Positions 8,748 through 17,887 are shown, numbered from the stretch's first letter. The stretch is DNA of 64,000 bases from Herpetosiphon giganteus (GCF_016907925.1 NZ_JAFBCZ010000009.1:1-64000), one strand, 5' to 3'. The notes: generated by a model from the letters alone, not told the origin. Numbers and translations: made by a program.

Positions 8748-8966
8748 TTACGATTTTAGCCGAAACATCGAGAGTGTAAACGCCGATTCGGTTAATGATG
8801 AGCGAATAAGCTGCTCATTATAGTTAAATGTTAGCTCGTTAAGATGCCAGTTTGAGATGAAAGCACCTTCGATTGGCCCGTTTGGATTGGCTTTCACATA
8901 GCCCGACAAAAGTCGCGCAACATAGGTTGAAAGGCTATAGCGGCTGCCACTCCCTTGGCCACCGAA
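8748..8966 (-). pseudogene. C-terminal remnant of an unidentified gene
   Basis: A 72-codon frame on the minus strand has no start codon; it opens right after an in-frame TGA at 8967-8969 and ends at TAA 8748-8750. Its residues look like real protein, e.g. 'RYSLSTYVARLLSGYVKANP' and 'ISNWHLNELTFNYNEQLIRS', rather than random translation. It seems to be the 3' end of a gene whose front was lost. The rest of 8967-9114 is empty. Confidence 0.45.
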
Positions 8967-9114
8967 TCAATCGATCTTGCTTCAATGACCGATTATAGCA
9001 TTCAGCGGGGCAAATGCTGGGTTAACCGATTTTTGCTGGAACATGCTAACAATCTCGGATGTTTTACGTACTACAAGCAGCTGCTTTATCGATGGTAGAT
9101 TAAGGAGGGTTTCG

Positions 9115-9669
9115 ATGAACTATGTGTTTGTGCTTTTGCTGGCAGTTGTACTGCTTCAGGGATGTGATTCTACACCACAATCTAGTATTCCCCAAGAGTC
9201 TGTGCTAGCGACCGCGACGATAATGCAGGCCAAGCTGTTACCGTCGGCAACGCCAGTTCAAGCCACGCTGACACAACCAACGCCCACTGAGGAGGAGTGG
9301 TATGAATATCGTGGTTGCGAAACATTGGACCACCCTGTATATCCCCAGCGGCTCCTGTATCCTGACTATAGTAATCTGACTCAGACCGAGACTCCCACTG
9401 ATATAGCTGCTATCCGGCACACAACATTTAGCAGTTCCGCACCATCAGCGACGATCTTGGCATGGTATCGCGAACAAGCCCTTGCTGCTGCTTGGCAGGA
9501 AAAGCAATTTAGTGCAACAACGAGCAGGTATAGCTACACGGCAAATGGAGTCTGTGGCCCTGCATTTGGGATGACGATTACCGTTACGGACGATGCTGCT
9601 GGTTCCATGGTGAGCATCACTCGCGAAATATCTGGCCCATTTTCAGTAAAGAATTGGCCCCAAGATTAA
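9115..9669 (+). CDS. Secreted lipoprotein, unknown function
   Basis: A 184-residue protein with a type II signal: MNYVFVLLLAVVLLQGC places the lipidated cysteine at residue 17, followed by a Thr/Pro/Ser-rich spacer. The folded part (about residues 60-184) has two or three cysteines and no domain I recognise. Start ATG 9115 follows AAGGAGG. It should be anchored at the outer face of the membrane. The last 29 bases of the gene lie in the first copy of a 47-bp tandem duplication, so the C-terminal residues may not be ancestral. Confidence 0.65.
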   Translation: MNYVFVLLLAVVLLQGCDSTPQSSIPQESVLATATIMQAKLLPSATPVQATLTQPTPTEEEWYEYRGCETLDHPVYPQRLLYPDYSNLTQTETPTDIAAIRHTTFSSSAPSATILAWYREQALAAAWQEKQFSATTSRYSYTANGVCGPAFGMTITVTDDAAGSMVSITREISGPFSVKNWPQD

Positions 9670-9734
9670 ATGGATGAGACCATCCGCTTTCAGTAAAGAA
9701 TTGACCCCAAGATTAAATGGATGAGACCATCCGC
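9641..9734. repeat. Tandem duplication of 47 bp
   Basis: Copies 9641-9687 and 9688-9734 abut exactly and differ at one position (TTGGCCCC against TTGACCCC). The first copy includes the stop codon of the lipoprotein gene. The unit contains GAATTGACCCC, a sequence often seen at ends of insertion elements, but no transposase is near. Confidence 0.9.
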
Positions 9735-9792
9735 GCTCGTACACAAGCGCGAATGGCCTCGGGTGAGGACGGTCGTATGTTGGAGCATCCGG

Positions 9793-10551
9793 CTAGTTCG
9801 CGGTTGAGAGCATAACAGCATCTGCGCCAGCAGGCAGACGCATTGGACTCGCAGGATCGGTGACTGCCCGCCAGATGGCTTCGGCCACGTCGAGCGATCG
9901 GGTGCGCGGTTGCGCACGGCGGGCAGCCATGGACTCGGTAACACCCTGCGCAAATTCGGCGTAGGCTTCGGGAACACCAAGACCCTGCGTGCGCATAGCA
10001 GTCTGTGCATTTTGGCCAAATGCGGTTTCCGGCGAACTCCCGGGCAGCACCAATCGTACCCGCACGCCGAATGGTTCAAGCTCCAAGGCGAGCGACTCGC
10101 TGAATGCGTTGAGCGCCGCTTTGCTTGCAGTGTATACAGCGAGCATTGGGAGCGGCATGAGCGTCGTACTGGAAGAGACGTTTACAATGACTCCGCCCTG
10201 CTGCTGACGGAACTGCGGCAGGAAGGCCTGCGTCATGGCCATCGCGCCGAACGTGTTGGTTTCGAACGTGGCGCGGATTGTCTCCATCGGAGTGTTCTCG
10301 ACAATGCCGAGCAGACCAACACCAGCGTTGTTGACCAGCACATCGATTGGCCCGGCGGCTTCCACGGCGGCGCGAATGCTCGCTGAATCGGTGACATCAA
10401 GCGCGAGGATGCGCAGATGCTCGGATGGTGGCAACACGTCGGCGTTTGGTGTTCGCATCGTGGCAATGACCTTCCAACCGCGCTCGAGAAAGCTACGTGC
10501 GGTTTCGAGGCCGAATCCGGTCGAGCATCCTGTGATTAATATCGTGTTCAT
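9793..10551 (-). CDS. Short-chain dehydrogenase/reductase (classical SDR)
   Basis: A 252-residue NAD(P)-dependent oxidoreductase. It has the cofactor motif TGCSTGFG near residue 8, NNAG near residue 74, the catalytic Ser in NVSSS, and YTASK with catalytic Tyr and Lys. Start ATG 10551 follows GAGGAG. It is transcribed divergently from an AraC-family regulator 97 bases away, which probably controls it. The substrate is unknown; such pairs often handle xenobiotic carbonyls or aldehydes. Confidence 0.85.
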   Translation of the reverse strand: MNTILITGCSTGFGLETARSFLERGWKVIATMRTPNADVLPPSEHLRILALDVTDSASIRAAVEAAGPIDVLVNNAGVGLLGIVENTPMETIRATFETNTFGAMAMTQAFLPQFRQQQGGVIVNVSSSTTLMPLPMLAVYTASKAALNAFSESLALELEPFGVRVRLVLPGSSPETAFGQNAQTAMRTQGLGVPEAYAEFAQGVTESMAARRAQPRTRSLDVAEAIWRAVTDPASPMRLPAGADAVMLSTAN

Positions 10552-10599
10552 GGTGGCTCCTCATTGAAAGATTATGGTGTGAGTATAGCCAGCACCGCC

Positions 10600-10624
10600 T
10601 GGACGTGCTACACTAGAACGTCCA
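10600..10624. promoter_or_regulatory. Inverted repeat between SDR and AraC genes
   Basis: TGGACGT and ACGTCCA form a 7-bp inverted repeat with an 11-base centre, ending 24 bases before the AraC-family start codon. It lies in the 97-bp divergent promoter region and is a candidate operator for this regulator, although AraC sites are more often direct repeats. Confidence 0.4.
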
Positions 10625-10648
10625 CATTTCATTGGTAGGAGTCCAAGA

Positions 10649-11557
10649 ATGATTGATCCGCTTGCAGAGGTTGTCACGCTGCTTCAGCCGAGTGCTCCTT
10701 TCTCAAAGCTGGTGAGTGGCGCAGGGTCATGGATTGTACGACGGACGGAGGTTGGCAGGCCCTTTTACTGCGCCATCCTTGCGGGGACGATTAAGCTCGC
10801 TGTCGATGGTTGCACCCCGCTGCTTCTTGAACAGGGTGATTTCGTGCTGATCCCGTCAGCATTCGACTTCACTGTATCGAGTGTTGGACCAGCACCACAG
10901 GAATACGCCAGCAGGCACGTTGTATTGCCCAACGGCGAAATTCGCCATGGTGTGGCAAACAGCCCGCCTGATGTACGCATGGTGGTGGGATACTGTGTCT
11001 TCGATTCCCCAGATGCCCGCCTGCTTGTCTCGCTGCTCCCGCAACTTGTGCACGTTCGCCACGAGCGCCGACTCGCCATCCTTATGGAGCTTGTCCAAGA
11101 AGAGGCGCGCGAACAACGATCTGCGCGTGAGGTTATTCTTGCCCGCCTGCTTGAAGTGCTGCTCATTGAAGCTTTGCGCTCGACGGCAGGAACCGCAGCC
11201 TCACCAAGCTTGCTGCGTGGGTTGGCCGATGAGCGACTGGCGATTGCCCTGCGCCTGATGCATGAGCAACCGACCAAGGCGTGGACGGTTGCGGAGCTGG
11301 CAAACGAGGCTGCGCTCGGGCGGTCGACCTTCTTTGAGCGCTTCCGGCACGCAGTCGGCGTAACCCCAATGGAATACTTGCTCAACTGGCGGATAGCGCT
11401 GGCAAAAAACATCTTACGTGATAAGAACGTAAGTGTTGCCGCCGTCGCCGAGCAGGTTGGCTACAGCTCCGCGAGCACCTTCAGCGTTGCCTTTACGCGG
11501 CACGTTGGGATTCCACCAACCCAGTATGCTCGAGAGCAGGCGCTACGCCAAGCGTGA
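10649..11557 (+). CDS. AraC-family transcriptional regulator
   Basis: A 302-residue protein. The N-terminal half (residues 1-170) is a cupin-type sensing domain of the AraC_binding kind. The C-terminal 100 residues hold two helix-turn-helix units: 'WTVAELANEAALGRSTFFER' and 'SVAAVAEQVGYSSASTFSVA', followed by the family signature 'GIPPTQYARE'. Start ATG 10649 follows TAGGAG. It is divergent from an SDR gene and convergent with a second SDR-like gene; the first pairing is the likely regulatory one. Confidence 0.85.
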   Translation: MIDPLAEVVTLLQPSAPFSKLVSGAGSWIVRRTEVGRPFYCAILAGTIKLAVDGCTPLLLEQGDFVLIPSAFDFTVSSVGPAPQEYASRHVVLPNGEIRHGVANSPPDVRMVVGYCVFDSPDARLLVSLLPQLVHVRHERRLAILMELVQEEAREQRSAREVILARLLEVLLIEALRSTAGTAASPSLLRGLADERLAIALRLMHEQPTKAWTVAELANEAALGRSTFFERFRHAVGVTPMEYLLNWRIALAKNILRDKNVSVAAVAEQVGYSSASTFSVAFTRHVGIPPTQYAREQALRQA

Positions 11558-11664
11558 TTGTGGTGATTGCCTGACGACAGAATCAACATTCTGGCATCTG
11601 TTTCAAAGTGTATCCAGCATCGGTCGCAGTATGCCTTCTAAAATCGGCCACCAAGATCGATAGA

Positions 11665-12321
11665 TTAAGCTGGCAGAAAGTGCCGCTCGATCTGGTCACG
11701 TTGACGGTAGAGTTCCCAATATAGTGGCGCAATGTTTTCCGGCGCTGCACCTGGCTGCTGTCCGATCCAAGCGCTAATTGCGATATGCGCAGCCTGAATT
11801 CCGTGCTCAGCCAGCGCCGCATGCAGGCTGTAAACCCAATTGCGCAGCCCTGCGCTGGCAATCCCAATGTTTGCAAACATGGGCGATGGGGTAATTGAAG
11901 AGCCACCTGTTGTGAACAGCAGTGTGCCGGTGCCACGCGCCAGCATATCGGGCAATACCTGTTCGACAGCGGTGATGGCACCATAGATGTAGAAGTCGAT
12001 CTGCGGCTGAAGGTTGGCAATGCTTACCTCGGTTGGTGGAGCTGAGGGAAGCGCCGGATTAGCCGGCGAGAATTCGAGGACATCAACTGGGCCGAAGCGT
12101 TCTTTAATCGCAGCAAAGGCGGCGACGAGCGATGAGCGCTCAGATACATCGGCAGTAAAACCCGCTGCCGTAATGCCTTCTTGCTCAAGCTGTGCAACAA
12201 GCTCCGTGAGTTTGGCTTGATTGCGCGCGACTAGTGCTACTTGAAACCCGTTGCGCCCAAATGTTCGTGCGATCGCGTGACCCATCCCTGGCCCTGCACC
12301 GACAATTGCGAGTGTAAGCAT
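11665..12321 (-). CDS. SDR-fold protein lacking the catalytic Tyr and Lys
   Basis: A 218-residue Rossmann protein with an intact cofactor motif 'IVGAGPGMGHAIARTFG' and 'VALVARNQAKL'. In the active-site region, where SDRs have YxxxK, it reads IGIASAGL, so both Tyr and Lys are replaced. The NNAG motif is also altered (EFSPANPA). Close relatives with the same degenerate site exist in databases to my recollection, so this is a subfamily rather than fresh decay. It may bind NAD(P) without classical reduction. An upstream region holds palindromic TGTTG boxes. Confidence 0.7.
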   Translation of the reverse strand: MLTLAIVGAGPGMGHAIARTFGRNGFQVALVARNQAKLTELVAQLEQEGITAAGFTADVSERSSLVAAFAAIKERFGPVDVLEFSPANPALPSAPPTEVSIANLQPQIDFYIYGAITAVEQVLPDMLARGTGTLLFTTGGSSITPSPMFANIGIASAGLRNWVYSLHAALAEHGIQAAHIAISAWIGQQPGAAPENIAPLYWELYRQRDQIERHFLPA

Positions 12322-12524
12322 AGAACGTGTTCTCCATTATTATGGTATCGGCACACTCCTTGAGCGGCACGATGAGAAATAGACTACAGGCTATTCAATA
12401 CGGAAGGTTAGGTGCGGCTCATCTTGAAATAGCGTAGCATCTTGGCAAGCAACCACATCGCTCTCAGCAGCACGTGCACAATGCAACAGGCGATAGATAG
12501 GCAACCAGTAAGAATAAGCCCCAA

Positions 12525-12618
12525 CTGTTGCCTAAACAACAGCTGTTGTCGATAGTATGGCAGATGGCTGAACTGTGCGTCAACCACCAGATCTGCGGGT
12601 TTGTTGCTTAGACAACAG
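12525..12618. promoter_or_regulatory. Pair of TGTTG-N6-CAACA palindromes
   Basis: CTGTTGCCTAAACAACAG (12525-12542) and TTGTTGCTTAGACAACAG (12601-12618) share 15 of 18 bases and are 76 bp apart, close to seven helical turns. The first overlaps a perfect 14-bp palindrome at 12536-12549. The arrangement is that of paired operators, with a core like those of MarR-family proteins. They lie between a minus-strand SDR-like gene and a plus-strand gene, in an otherwise empty 380-base gap. Confidence 0.5.
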
Positions 12619-12700
12619 TCGGGACAAAATGTTGTTGATTAATGCCGATTGGAAGGAAGTTTCGTTAGCAATGCCAGTGGTTACAGGAGGAATTAAAATA

Positions 12701-12754
12701 ATGACCCAAAACAACAATGTACCAGCTCAGACTGCCACCGTATCAATCGTTTGA
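12701..12754 (+). CDS. Possible 17-residue leader peptide
   Basis: ATG 12701 has the best ribosome site of the region (AGGAGG, 8-9 bases upstream) and encodes MTQNNNVPAQTATVSIV before TGA. The stop lies 22 bases before the ATG of the next gene, in another frame. It may be a translated leader, or the true N-terminus of the next protein separated by a frameshift. Confidence 0.35.
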   Translation: MTQNNNVPAQTATVSIV

Positions 12755-12776
12755 ACAAGTAGGCTGGAGTTTGCCA

Positions 12777-13352
12777 ATGAATAGCTCATCGCCACCCAAA
12801 GCGCCAAACTCTTTCATCGATAGCATTAAGCGACTAATTGGCATTTGCTTGATTGGGATGTTTTTTGTTTTTGCGTACCACGACCCTAATAATACAATTT
12901 TTTCGTTAACAATGCCTGATATTCGTGTTGCCCGCACTATTCCGACGGCGGCCTATCGGCTTTATACATGGGACAAAGGATTACAGCTGATTATCGTCGC
13001 AGATGGTCCTACAATGCAGGAAACCTGTACGAAACCGATCATCGATCAGCAGAAAGTCTATCAGTGCCAACTTCGGTTTGGAGATGGCACGCTGGTAACA
13101 TCAACGATTTGGGTTGAGTCGGATCGCAGTAAAGAGTCCGGTTGGATAGAAATGAATGGTAAGCGTTATTCGATCGCTGGTCACGGGTATATCATGCGCA
13201 TTCGGGCCGCTGGCGCACAAACAGAGATCACGCGATTCCATCGCACGTTTCCGGTTTTTCCACCAGGCGACGAAGCCCGCACGCTCGAGACATGGTTGGC
13301 AAGCGACCCCGAATTTGCCTCGATCGCAGCGGCATTTGCTGCTGAACGCTAG
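12777..13352 (+). CDS. Membrane-anchored protein, unknown
   Basis: A 191-residue protein. One transmembrane segment near residues 18-36 (LIGICLIGMFFVFAYHD) is followed by a mainly beta extracytoplasmic part with two cysteines. Start ATG 12777 has GGAG 8 bases upstream; a longer frame from 12717 lacks a site. No family recognised. A well-translated 17-residue frame precedes it and two palindromes lie upstream. Confidence 0.5.
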   Translation: MNSSSPPKAPNSFIDSIKRLIGICLIGMFFVFAYHDPNNTIFSLTMPDIRVARTIPTAAYRLYTWDKGLQLIIVADGPTMQETCTKPIIDQQKVYQCQLRFGDGTLVTSTIWVESDRSKESGWIEMNGKRYSIAGHGYIMRIRAAGAQTEITRFHRTFPVFPPGDEARTLETWLASDPEFASIAAAFAAER

Positions 13353-13411
13353 GGTTCGCAAACAGATCGATTTGCCTAATTAAATCTTATGTCAAATAAT
13401 GTTCACTAAAA

Positions 13412-13741
13412 CTAGCTTGCTGGCTCTAAGAGCGGAATGCGTAATTGCTCAGCCAAGGCAATAACTGTTTCATCAAGATTCTCAATGGTGGAGTAGCCTT
13501 CTGGCGTAAAGTCGATTGGAATGAAGCTACTTTGGTGCTTGCCATCATTGGCGGTTCCGGTCACGATAATGCCGGTAATGCGCTGGTTGCCATTGGGCAG
13601 ATGTTCGACCTTGGATTGGGCATCAAGTTCACTATAGCGCCCAAGATCCCAGGTAATATCATCAAAGCGTGAGCGCAACAGCGTTTCCAGCTGAACAACG
13701 ATGCCGTTATAAACCTCAGCAATATTCGTATCTGAACTCAT
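13412..13741 (-). CDS. Hypothetical cytoplasmic protein
   Basis: A 109-residue soluble acidic protein with no motif I recognise. ATG 13741 follows GAGGAG by 6 bases, and composition is protein-like (e.g. 'GRYSELDAQSKVEHLPNGNQ'), so it is likely real. It is monocistronic and divergent from the esterase gene, with 236 bases between them. Confidence 0.55.
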   Translation of the reverse strand: MSSDTNIAEVYNGIVVQLETLLRSRFDDITWDLGRYSELDAQSKVEHLPNGNQRITGIIVTGTANDGKHQSSFIPIDFTPEGYSTIENLDETVIALAEQLRIPLLEPAS

Positions 13742-13977
13742 AATTCACTCCTCTTAATTATTTGATTGTTCAGTTCTAGCTTCAGTAAGAGCAAGAATTA
13801 GGCCGATGAAGAGTAGATTGTTTATTTTTCATTCTGTAAAGCAGAATATTCTACGATGTATTCGTTAACAAATGTTTGTTTTTGGGCAATAGCTTGCAAC
13901 CGTTTCGATATTGGTTCGCGATGCCAAACAGCTATCCTGCATGCACATCGTTGACTGTGTTTGCAAAGGAATCCACA

Positions 13978-15312
13978 ATGCGCAGCTTGGAATGGATCGT
14001 CTGTTTAGCCTTTTTGCCAGCGTTGTTTTTACCGTTTATGCCGCAACGTTCGCGTGCACGCTGGCGCTTGAGTGCAGCATTGCTGCCAGCCATTGTGGGT
14101 TTGATGCACATCCTCTTCGAGGGTTGGCGAATCCAAATGCTGCCGTTATATGGGCTGGCCAGCTTGGTCTTGCTCAATCAATTGTTGGGGTATAGCGAAC
14201 GTCGCTTGCGCATTATCGGCGGCATAAGCTTTGTTGGGTTTGTTTTAGGCATTATTGGCGCAAGTTGGCTGCTGCCAGTGCCAAGCTTGCCCACGCCAAC
14301 AGGGCCGTATGCGGTTGGCATTGTCGATCGCGAAGTGGTTGATGCAAGCCGTCAACGCCGCTTGATGGTTTCGGTTTGGTATCCTGCGGCTCATGCTGGC
14401 GAGCCTGCGCCATTCACCAAATACCCCGATCAGCTTGCGGCTGGGCTGGCAGATATGACAGGAATTCCAGCCTTCGTCTTTCAACATTTACGCTACATCA
14501 AACTTGCGGCGAGCGAAGGCGTGCCCGTGCTAAAAACGGCTGAGCCATTGCCAGTGCTGGTGTTTTCGCCAGGCATGGTTGGTTTGCGCGCCCAAAATAG
14601 CTCGACATTTCAAGAACTGGCAAGTTGGGGCTATGTGGTGGTCGCCATCGATCACACCGATGCCGCAGCAGTAACCGTCTTTCCCGATGGCGAAGTGCGC
14701 TTCTCCAATTTCGCTCATTTTGGCATCGATCCAGCCCAAGAAGTAACGACCGAGCAGATTAATCAGCACGTGTTACCAGTCTGGATTGCCGATCAACGCT
14801 TTGTGTTGGATACGCTTGCACAGTGGAATGCAAATGACGGCTTATTGGCTGGGCAGCTTGATCTCACGCAGATTGGCCTCTTTGGTCATTCATTTGGTGG
14901 CGCAACCGCCTTGGAAACGTGTGAAGTTGATGCTCGCTGCACGGTGGTGGTCAATCTCGATGGAGGGCTGTATGGCAAAAGCGTTGAGCGCGCTGCAACC
15001 AAGCCCTTGCTGCTGCTGACTTCGCAGGAAAGCAGCAATTTAGCCACTGCGGTCAAAAACTGGAACCACTTAATCAGTAATGCTCAAAATCAGGCAGTTT
15101 GGCTCGAATTGCCCAACAGCTCGCATTTGTCGTTCACCTTCGCCCAACTGCTATCGCCCTTGTTAGCGCCCGATGGATTTGAGCCACACCAAGGCTTAGT
15201 GCTGGCAGATAAATATGTACGAATGTTTTTTGATCGGCATTTACGTGGTGCGAGCCACGATCAATTTGCCGATTTAGCGCAGCGCAACGAGATGCACTGG
15301 ATTGCAAAGTAA
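13978..15312 (+). CDS. Membrane-bound PAF-acetylhydrolase-like alpha/beta hydrolase
   Basis: A 444-residue protein. The first 115 residues hold about four transmembrane helices; the rest is an alpha/beta hydrolase of the platelet-activating-factor acetylhydrolase isoform II type. The nucleophile elbow is GHSFGG, the acid is probably the Asp in VVNLDGG, and the base the His in NSSHLSF. 'LPVLVFSPGM' precedes the oxyanion region. Start ATG 13978 follows AAAGGA. It probably hydrolyses short acyl esters of lipids at the membrane; substrate not established. Confidence 0.75.
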   Translation: MRSLEWIVCLAFLPALFLPFMPQRSRARWRLSAALLPAIVGLMHILFEGWRIQMLPLYGLASLVLLNQLLGYSERRLRIIGGISFVGFVLGIIGASWLLPVPSLPTPTGPYAVGIVDREVVDASRQRRLMVSVWYPAAHAGEPAPFTKYPDQLAAGLADMTGIPAFVFQHLRYIKLAASEGVPVLKTAEPLPVLVFSPGMVGLRAQNSSTFQELASWGYVVVAIDHTDAAAVTVFPDGEVRFSNFAHFGIDPAQEVTTEQINQHVLPVWIADQRFVLDTLAQWNANDGLLAGQLDLTQIGLFGHSFGGATALETCEVDARCTVVVNLDGGLYGKSVERAATKPLLLLTSQESSNLATAVKNWNHLISNAQNQAVWLELPNSSHLSFTFAQLLSPLLAPDGFEPHQGLVLADKYVRMFFDRHLRGASHDQFADLAQRNEMHWIAK

Positions 15313-15323
15313 GCTGAAAACGA

Positions 15324-15352
15324 GGATCGGCAGCCTTGGAAACTGCCGATCC
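15324..15352 (+). terminator. Hairpin after the esterase gene
   Basis: A perfect 10-bp stem (GGATCGGCAG / CTGCCGATCC) with a 9-base loop begins 12 bases after the stop codon. There is no strong T-run. The remaining sequence to 15589 shows no gene. Confidence 0.5.
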
Positions 15353-15589
15353 GCCTGCAAAATCTGTGCGCTCAGCCGCTAGTCAGAGCTTTAAGTCAGC
15401 TTAATAATGTTTAAACATTTTTGTGGTAGAGTATTCTACACATAGAAGCCAATACCCATGTTTGCTGCTTTGCTGAAAGCGGTCTCAACGATTGATCATT
15501 GCCACCATTTTTGCCGCCCAAACCAATTGTCACGCCGCTTGAAGCCAGGCATGCGGGTGGTGTATTGTTGGTGTCGAAGGATGGTAAGG

Positions 15590-17887
15590 ATGAGAACACA
15601 ACATTGGCGGCTAGTTGTTGGCTTGGTCGTTGTCGGATTATTGATCAGCAGCGGATTGCTGGTGGCAAAGCCAAGAGCCGTAGCAGCCTCGCGCCTTGGC
15701 TTGCAGGCAACAGCGTTGGCAACAACGTATTATGTTGACCCAACGCTTGGCAATGATACAACGGGCAATGGTAGTAGTGGCCAACCTTGGCGAACACTCG
15801 CGACCGCGATCGCGCTGGTTGCCCCCAATCAAGGCCACACGATTCACCTCAATGCAGGCACGCACCTCGTGCCCAACAAATTGTATGTTCCAACAGGAGT
15901 GAATATTCAAGGCGCTGGCGTGGAGCAAACCATCTTGACTGGCGCAACCTGGACTCCCACCGGCGCGACCTACGATGAAGGCATGTTAAATTTCATCTCT
16001 GCGCCAGCAGCAAATGGCAACCAGTCGATCCACGATTTAAGCATTAATGGCAACAATCGCAGCTTACACGTGGGCATTTATATGCAAGGGCGGCATAATT
16101 TTGAACTTTACAACCTGAACATTAGCGATGTCGATTTTGTCGCGATTAATATTAATGCTGATGGCAGCATTCGCTACAATCCAGAAGATGATAGCGCTGA
16201 TGCGCATATTCCACCGACAGCCTATGTGCAGAACCTCAAATTGCATCACTTTAGCGTGACCAATGCAGGCAAACATATGGGGAGTTGGATGAGCGGAGCT
16301 GTGCAAATTGGTGGGCTTAATGGCGCTGAGATTCACGATTTCGTGATTAATAGCCCAACCAGCGATGCCTATGGCTTGAAATTTGCCAAAGGCGGTTGGT
16401 TTAAAAACACTCATATTCATCATGGCAGCATTATTGCCGACTCGAATATTACCAGTGGTACATGGCGCGGTATGGCTGCTAGTATCGAATTATGGAATTT
16501 GCTCGAAGGTAATGAAATTAATAACGTGCAAGTTAATACGTGGACATCATTTGTTAGTTGGTATGATAATAATCAACTTCCAGCAACAACCACGCTTGAT
16601 TTTCACGATAATAGCCTGAATTTAACCGAATGGTGTACAGCGGGAGTTGCCTGTAAACCGCAGAATGAATACAATTGGTATGGCAATTTAGCAATCGAAG
16701 TAGCCATGAGCAATACTAAAATTCACCATAATTATATTAAAAATCCTGGTGAAAATGGTGTTGCGGTATGGTCGGGTGCAGATGAAAATGTTGGACCTGA
16801 ACGCAAAAATAATCAGATTTCGCAAAATATTTTTGAATCGGGCACCACAACCAATCATCGGATGCTGCATGTGCAAGCATCATATATCGATGGCGTAAAA
16901 TTTTATAATAATACTGGCTATGGCTCATTTGGCATTCCAATTTATATCCAACGCCGAGATAAGCCTGGCATCTATTTAAAAAATATTGAGATTCGCAATA
17001 ATATTTTCCAAACCAATGAAATTGGCACATTAAACACAATTGTTGCGACTGAATGTGTTGTGGCTACTGCATGTACCAACCTCATTTTGAGCAATAACAG
17101 CTATGCAAACACAAATTGGGGCTTTTTTGTTAATTATGGGCCGCCAGTAACCAGCGTTAGTTTGAGCAACAATTGGCCGCAACCAGCTGGCCTCACCTTG
17201 GCAGGCGCAAAGCCCTATCCATTTTATACGTTGGCCAGCAGCAGCAGTTTTGCAATTGATCAAGGCATCAATGTTGGCCTTGCCTACACTGGTAGCGCTC
17301 CCGACCTTGGGGCCTATGAATTTAGCCCAATTGTGATTACGCCGACGGCAACGGCAACCCCAACCAACACGCCAACGGCAACTTCAACGGCAACCCGCAC
17401 GCCAACGCCAACCGCAAGCCCAACCCCTGGCCCAACCCCTGGCCCAACCAATCTGTTGCGTAACCCGGGGATGGAGCAAGGCAGCAATTTCTGGGGATGC
17501 TGTACGTTGACGGTTGTCAACAGTCCTGTCTATCAAGGCGCAAATGCGCTGAAATTCAGCCAACGGGTTGCAGCTTGGAACGGCCCTGCCCAAGAACTGG
17601 ACATTGCTAGTTTCCAAGCAGGTGTGACCTATCAAACTAAAGCTTGGGTGTGCAGCGCAAGTGGCACACCGCAAGCTCGAATTATGCTGCAAATTGAAAC
17701 CACAACTGGCAATCAATGGCTCCAACTCTCACCAAATACAACGCTCTCGAACAGCGCATGGACCCAATTGAGCGGCCAAGTAACCCCAACTTGGACTGGC
17801 ACATTACAACGGGTGACCTGGTATATTGAAACCGCTGCCGGAACCGATGATTTGTATCTTGATGCAACTGAATTGATTAAACCATAA
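15590..17887 (+). CDS. Secreted right-handed beta-helix protein with C-terminal carbohydrate-binding-like domain
   Basis: A 765-residue exported protein. The signal peptide has a long hydrophobic core (LVVGLVVVGLLISSGLLVA) ending near AVAA. A DUF1565/pectate-lyase-like start ('YYVDPTLGNDTTGNGSSGQP') leads into about 450 residues of Asn-rich coils typical of a parallel beta-helix. A linker of TPTATATPTNTPT type (about residues 585-620) joins a C-terminal beta-sandwich like carbohydrate-binding modules (NLLRNPGMEQG start). ATG 15590 is chosen because GAAGG lies 9 bases upstream; ATG 15581 has none. It probably binds or cleaves polysaccharide outside the cell. No catalytic residue could be fixed. 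A terminator hairpin follows. Confidence 0.75.
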   Translation: MRTQHWRLVVGLVVVGLLISSGLLVAKPRAVAASRLGLQATALATTYYVDPTLGNDTTGNGSSGQPWRTLATAIALVAPNQGHTIHLNAGTHLVPNKLYVPTGVNIQGAGVEQTILTGATWTPTGATYDEGMLNFISAPAANGNQSIHDLSINGNNRSLHVGIYMQGRHNFELYNLNISDVDFVAININADGSIRYNPEDDSADAHIPPTAYVQNLKLHHFSVTNAGKHMGSWMSGAVQIGGLNGAEIHDFVINSPTSDAYGLKFAKGGWFKNTHIHHGSIIADSNITSGTWRGMAASIELWNLLEGNEINNVQVNTWTSFVSWYDNNQLPATTTLDFHDNSLNLTEWCTAGVACKPQNEYNWYGNLAIEVAMSNTKIHHNYIKNPGENGVAVWSGADENVGPERKNNQISQNIFESGTTTNHRMLHVQASYIDGVKFYNNTGYGSFGIPIYIQRRDKPGIYLKNIEIRNNIFQTNEIGTLNTIVATECVVATACTNLILSNNSYANTNWGFFVNYGPPVTSVSLSNNWPQPAGLTLAGAKPYPFYTLASSSSFAIDQGINVGLAYTGSAPDLGAYEFSPIVITPTATATPTNTPTATSTATRTPTPTASPTPGPTPGPTNLLRNPGMEQGSNFWGCCTLTVVNSPVYQGANALKFSQRVAAWNGPAQELDIASFQAGVTYQTKAWVCSASGTPQARIMLQIETTTGNQWLQLSPNTTLSNSAWTQLSGQVTPTWTGTLQRVTWYIETAAGTDDLYLDATELIKP

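Noticed and set aside
9690-10079. Minus-strand frame overlapping the first SDR gene
   Set aside because: Out-of-frame shadow of the SDR with Cys/Arg-rich random composition.
17330-17455. Thr-Pro coding repeat in the beta-helix gene as a CRISPR or minisatellite
   Set aside because: It is an in-frame TPTxTP linker with irregular units and no spacers.
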